Positions 6,007 through 8,842 of a DNA stretch of 8,842 nucleotides are shown here, piece by piece. The position numbers and the translations under genes are program-made. Position 1 is the stretch's first letter. Every line of letters begins with the position of its first letter. The stretch comes from an uncultured Erysipelotrichaceae bacterium (GTDB lineage: Bacteria > Bacillota_I > Bacilli_A > RFN20 > CAG-826), in contig CADAUN010000050.1 of NCBI GenBank assembly GCA_902791085.1, positions 1 through 8,842 of the forward strand, written 5' to 3'. The notes beneath the pieces were generated by a model, which searched no databases, was not told the origin of the DNA, and saw only the letters and a list, made by a program, of their open reading frames with translations.

Positions 6007-6726
6007 ATGGAGCGATTTTTCGCCACGCGGAACGGGAATGACGTCCATTTGACCAAGGAAGATGAACATCATCTTCTTCATGTTCTCCGCGTGAGAGAAG
6101 GAGATGAAGTCGAGATTGTCGATGAAGGCGATCTTTTTTTAGCACGCGTCGTTTCTCTTTCGCCTTTATCTCTTACGATAGTTCGGCCATTGACCCGTGA
6201 TGGCGAACTCCCTGCCTCTTTGATTTTGGCTTTTTCTTTATTAAAAGGAGGCCATGACGAATGGGTGTTAATGAAGGGGACGGAATTAGGGGCAAGTGCT
6301 TTTGTTCCTTTTTGCTCCTCCCGTTCGATCATTCGCTTGGATGAAAAAGAAAAAGCGAAACGCTTGTTGCGTTTTCAAAAGATCGTTTCCGGGGCTGCAA
6401 GTCAATCAAAGCGATTGAAAGTGCCCACCGTATCTCCGATTTTGTCTTTTGCTGAGGCATTATCTTATCCGGCTGATCATCGCTTTTTCGCCTATGAGAA
6501 TTTAGCGGATGATGCTTTTCTTTTGCCACAGCAATTTCGCGAAATCAAAGCCGGAGAAAGCGCGATTTGCATGGTGGGGCCAGAAGGGGGATTTTCTCCT
6601 GAAGAAGCAAAAATGGCCTTAGAAAGCCATTGGACTCCGATTTCTTTAGGACGAAGGATTCTTCGCGCCGAGACGGCATCGCTTTATCTCGCCTCAATCT
6701 TTGCTTTTTTGGAGGAACGAGAATGA
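6007..6726 (+). CDS. rsmE: 16S rRNA (uracil-1498-N3)-methyltransferase RsmE
   Basis: RsmE is a SPOUT-class enzyme that uses S-adenosylmethionine to methylate N3 of U1498 in 16S rRNA, in the decoding region of the 30S subunit. From ATG 6007 the protein has 239 residues, normal for the family. The N-terminal PUA-like domain (1-66) starts MERFF and contains HHLLHVLRVREGD (20-32). The SPOUT domain carries KGTELG (90-95), MVGPEGGFSPEE (189-200) and LGRRILRAETA (214-224), the trefoil-knot cofactor loop. In the usual AxEQSxR motif, Glu is replaced by Ser (ASQSKR, 131-136). In-frame ATGs at 5980 and 5986 exist, but family N-termini support 6007, one base after the TM2 stop. The nearest GGAG (5988-5991) is 15 bases away, so translation may depend on reinitiation. 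Confidence 0.96.
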   Translation: MERFFATRNGNDVHLTKEDEHHLLHVLRVREGDEVEIVDEGDLFLARVVSLSPLSLTIVRPLTRDGELPASLILAFSLLKGGHDEWVLMKGTELGASAFVPFCSSRSIIRLDEKEKAKRLLRFQKIVSGAASQSKRLKVPTVSPILSFAEALSYPADHRFFAYENLADDAFLLPQQFREIKAGESAICMVGPEGGFSPEEAKMALESHWTPISLGRRILRAETASLYLASIFAFLEERE

Positions 6727-7511
6727 CGCTTTATGAAATTCTTCAAAACGAGCAACGCCCGACTTTGTTTTCTCGTAGTCAGGAACAACTGTATTACAAC
6801 GAGAATTCCTATCGTCTAAATGAACTGGAATCCTTCCATTATTTGATGAACCCGACCGATTCTTTTGGCGTCGTTTGCGGAAATGTGATTTTGCGCGCGT
6901 TAGAGAACAAAGCAACCATCGAACGATTGTTAAAGGCATACGAAAAAAACAAAGACGATATTTCTCTTCCTTTTGCCGATTATATGCAAAACGGCATGGC
7001 CAATTTGCCTTATTTGGATTGGCATGAAGAGAAAAACTATGTGCCCGTTTTTCCTTCTTCGATTGCCGCTTTATATGCCAAAGATTTTCAAAAACTCCGT
7101 GAAGCGCCTTATTCTGCCATCGTGAAGGATTACGAAGACATGATGATCGATCCTTTTGATTATTATGGCTATTCGGTGTTCGTTTCCTATTTCACGAACC
7201 TTGTTTTGGTCCGACAGAATGAAAATTGCGCGGCTTTGTATGATTTTGACGCTTCTTGCCTATATTTTGTGAATGACGAGGGACGGTTGGATGCGAAATT
7301 ATGTCTCTTCGATCGTGACATCTCTCACCCCGTTTTAACCCATTTGATGCCTCGTTTGTCCAAAGTGGCCGAACGTTATTTTGTTAACGATCGAGAAGGA
7401 ATGCTAAAAGCCTTGCAAGAAGGAAATCTCATTTCGGCACATTTGATTGAAAAAATTCATCATCGAGACCAAAAAATGATTCGCCAACGCGAAAAGAGGA
7501 TTCCCGAATGA
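6723..7511 (+). CDS. Protein of unknown function between rsmE and mtaB
   Basis: I do not recognise this 262-residue protein. It has no signal peptide, membrane segment, or known nucleotide- or metal-binding motif, so it is probably cytosolic. It is rich in aromatic residues, 19 Tyr and 13 Phe, with a cluster DPFDYYGYSVFVSYF at 143-157, but only one Trp (100). Residues 168-197 alternate hydrophobic and polar residues like beta-hairpins, and 205-245 looks helical. The C-terminus (246-262) is basic. ATG 6723 overlaps the rsmE stop as ATGA and has GGAGGAA (6711-6717) well placed; its own TGA (7509-7511) overlaps the mtaB ATG the same way. Base and codon use look like the neighbours, so I see no sign of recent transfer. 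Co-translation suggests, without proving, a link to RNA modification or translation. Confidence 0.88.
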   Translation: MTLYEILQNEQRPTLFSRSQEQLYYNENSYRLNELESFHYLMNPTDSFGVVCGNVILRALENKATIERLLKAYEKNKDDISLPFADYMQNGMANLPYLDWHEEKNYVPVFPSSIAALYAKDFQKLREAPYSAIVKDYEDMMIDPFDYYGYSVFVSYFTNLVLVRQNENCAALYDFDASCLYFVNDEGRLDAKLCLFDRDISHPVLTHLMPRLSKVAERYFVNDREGMLKALQEGNLISAHLIEKIHHRDQKMIRQREKRIPE

Positions 7512-8794
7512 AATTCTTTTTGTTTTCTTTAGGTTGCAAAGTCAACGCTTACGAGAATGATTTGTTACGAGAAGCCTTTTCTCGTGCCTCTCACGAAGAA
7601 ACGAAACGCATAGAAGAAGCGGACGTCATCGTTTTTAATACTTGCTCCGTCACTGCGACTGCCGATCAAAAATCTAGACAGCATCTTCGAAAATTTCGTC
7701 GTCTTGCCCCTCATGCCATTTTGGTGGTCATGGGTTGCTATTCGCAAGGGCATTCTGAAGAGGCCGCTACGCTTGGCGCCGATATCGTTTTAGGGACATC
7801 GCATCGAGGAGAAGTTCCTTCTTTGGTAGAACAATTTGTAAAAGACAAGAAACCCATTCTCTTGTTAGATCGCGATGCGCGTCACGAAAGATACGAAGAA
7901 TATGGGACTTTTGCTTTGACCGACCACACCCGTGCTTATTTAAAAATACAAGATGGATGCAACCATTTTTGTTCCTATTGCATCATTCCTTTTTTACGAG
8001 GGAACTCGCGAAGCAGAGCGCGAGAAGACGTTTTGCGAGAGGCTAAGCGCTTGGTCCTAGAAGGCTGCCAAGAAATTGTGATCTCCGGCGTTGAAATTGG
8101 TTTTTATGGCATGGATTTAGGAGATGGTTCCTATCATTTAGGAGACCTGTTACGCGATATTTTGTCTGAAAATCCTTCTTTGCCTCGTTTAAGAGTCTCT
8201 TCTTTAAATCCTTCTGAAATCGACGATTCTTTTCTTTCGGTCATTCGTGATTTTCCCGCTTTTGCTTCTCATCTTCATTTGGCTTTGCAAAGCGGTTCTT
8301 CCGCCGTTTTAAAACGGATGAAACGTCCTTATGACGCCGCGCTATATCGAGAAACGCTGGAGCGGATTCGTGAGATTAGGCCTGATATTGCAATCACTAC
8401 CGACGTGATTGCTGGCTATCCCGAAGAAAGCGAAGAAGAATGGCAAGAAACGATTCGTTTTGTGAAAGACTGTCGCCTTTCGATGATTCACGTTTTCCCT
8501 TTCTCTGCTCGTGAAGGCACCTATGCGGCGACCTTACCTGACTTAGACCCTAAAATCAAAAAGCGAAGAGTAGAAGAGCTTATTCAAGTGTCAAAAGAGT
8601 TACATGAATCCTATCGTTCCCTCTTTTGGGGAAAGACGTTGCCAGTCTTGTGGGAAGAAGACCATCCTACGGAAGGCTATTCTTTAGGGCACACTTCGAA
8701 TTATTTGCTTGTGAAAGTTCCTTTTACCAAGCCTTTGAAAGGCAAAATCGTTCCGGTTCTTTATGGTCCAGATGTGATGGCCGATGAATTTTGA
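7508..8794 (+). CDS. mtaB: tRNA N6-threonylcarbamoyladenosine (t6A37) methylthiotransferase MtaB
   Basis: MtaB adds a methylthio group to C2 of t6A37, making ms2t6A next to the anticodon of tRNAs reading ANN codons. It is a radical SAM enzyme with two iron-sulfur clusters. The 428-residue protein is complete. The N-terminal UPF0004 domain has its three cluster cysteines, C10 (GCKVN), C46 (NTCSVT) and C77 (GCYSQ). The radical SAM motif is C151, C155, C158 (DGCNHFCSYCIIP). HLHLALQSGSSAVLKRMKRPY (255-275) is a further family hallmark, and residues from about 371 form a TRAM RNA-binding domain. GCKVN and the threonine-type spacing favour MtaB over MiaB or RimO. The conserved GFPGET loop reads GYPEES (303-308). 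ATG 7508 overlaps the preceding stop as ATGA, with AGAGGA at 7495-7500. No clear terminator is visible before the window ends. Confidence 0.95.
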   Translation: MKFFLFSLGCKVNAYENDLLREAFSRASHEETKRIEEADVIVFNTCSVTATADQKSRQHLRKFRRLAPHAILVVMGCYSQGHSEEAATLGADIVLGTSHRGEVPSLVEQFVKDKKPILLLDRDARHERYEEYGTFALTDHTRAYLKIQDGCNHFCSYCIIPFLRGNSRSRAREDVLREAKRLVLEGCQEIVISGVEIGFYGMDLGDGSYHLGDLLRDILSENPSLPRLRVSSLNPSEIDDSFLSVIRDFPAFASHLHLALQSGSSAVLKRMKRPYDAALYRETLERIREIRPDIAITTDVIAGYPEESEEEWQETIRFVKDCRLSMIHVFPFSAREGTYAATLPDLDPKIKKRRVEELIQVSKELHESYRSLFWGKTLPVLWEEDHPTEGYSLGHTSNYLLVKVPFTKPLKGKIVPVLYGPDVMADEF

Positions 8795-8842
8795 TTTTTG
8801 TTTGAATAGACGTTGTCGAATGAATCCGTTAATATTTTGACG
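8795..8842 (+). other. Non-coding end of window
   Basis: These 48 bases after the mtaB stop hold no supported gene or hairpin. TTGACG at 8837-8842 could be the -35 box of a following promoter, but its -10 would lie outside the window. Confidence 0.35.

Noticed and set aside
8809..8842. A short frame starting at ATG 8820 after mtaB
   Set aside because: It reaches a stop after six codons and has no ribosome site.

Overview
The window is a chromosomal housekeeping locus from a low-to-moderate GC Gram-positive bacterium (Bacillota, most likely Bacilli or a relative). Three things point there: the order hemW-hrcA-grpE-dnaK-dnaJ-...-rsmE-mtaB, which matches the Bacillus subtilis dnaK region; a short Gram-positive-type DnaK that lacks the roughly 24-residue insert of proteobacterial DnaK; and HrcA/CIRCE control. 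UGA ends hrcA, rsmE, the unknown gene and mtaB, and Trp is UGG, so the standard code is in use, not the Mycoplasma code. No genus can be named from the sequence. All genes are on the + strand.

Layout. Bases 2-604 hold the C-terminal half of hemW, cut by the window edge. Bases 605-730 hold a near-ideal sigma-A promoter (TTGACA, 16 bp, TATAAT) whose -35 box overlaps a CIRCE operator. The class I heat-shock operon follows: hrcA (731-1840), grpE (1762-2352, overlapping hrcA), dnaK (2367-4211), a strong hairpin in the dnaK-dnaJ gap, dnaJ (4281-5429), then a large compound hairpin ending in a U-rich tract (5430-5510). HrcA represses the operon by binding CIRCE; GrpE, DnaK and DnaJ form the Hsp70 folding machine.

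A second, tightly packed group follows: a small zinc-ribbon/TM2 membrane protein (5571-6005), rsmE (6007-6726), a 262-residue protein I do not recognise (6723-7511), and mtaB (7508-8794). The last three are joined by 4-base ATGA overlaps. rsmE and mtaB modify rRNA and tRNA. In B. subtilis the slot between dnaJ and rsmE holds prmA; here it holds the TM2 protein, and the unknown gene is inserted between rsmE and mtaB.

Most of the window is conserved and ordinary. The parts worth a second look are the two non-canonical genes of the downstream group, the apparently leaderless start of the TM2 gene, the compound structure after dnaJ, the hrcA/grpE overprinting, and a few substitutions in normally invariant motifs. 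I see no mobile element, CRISPR array, tRNA or rRNA, and no convincing sign of an undescribed multi-gene system.
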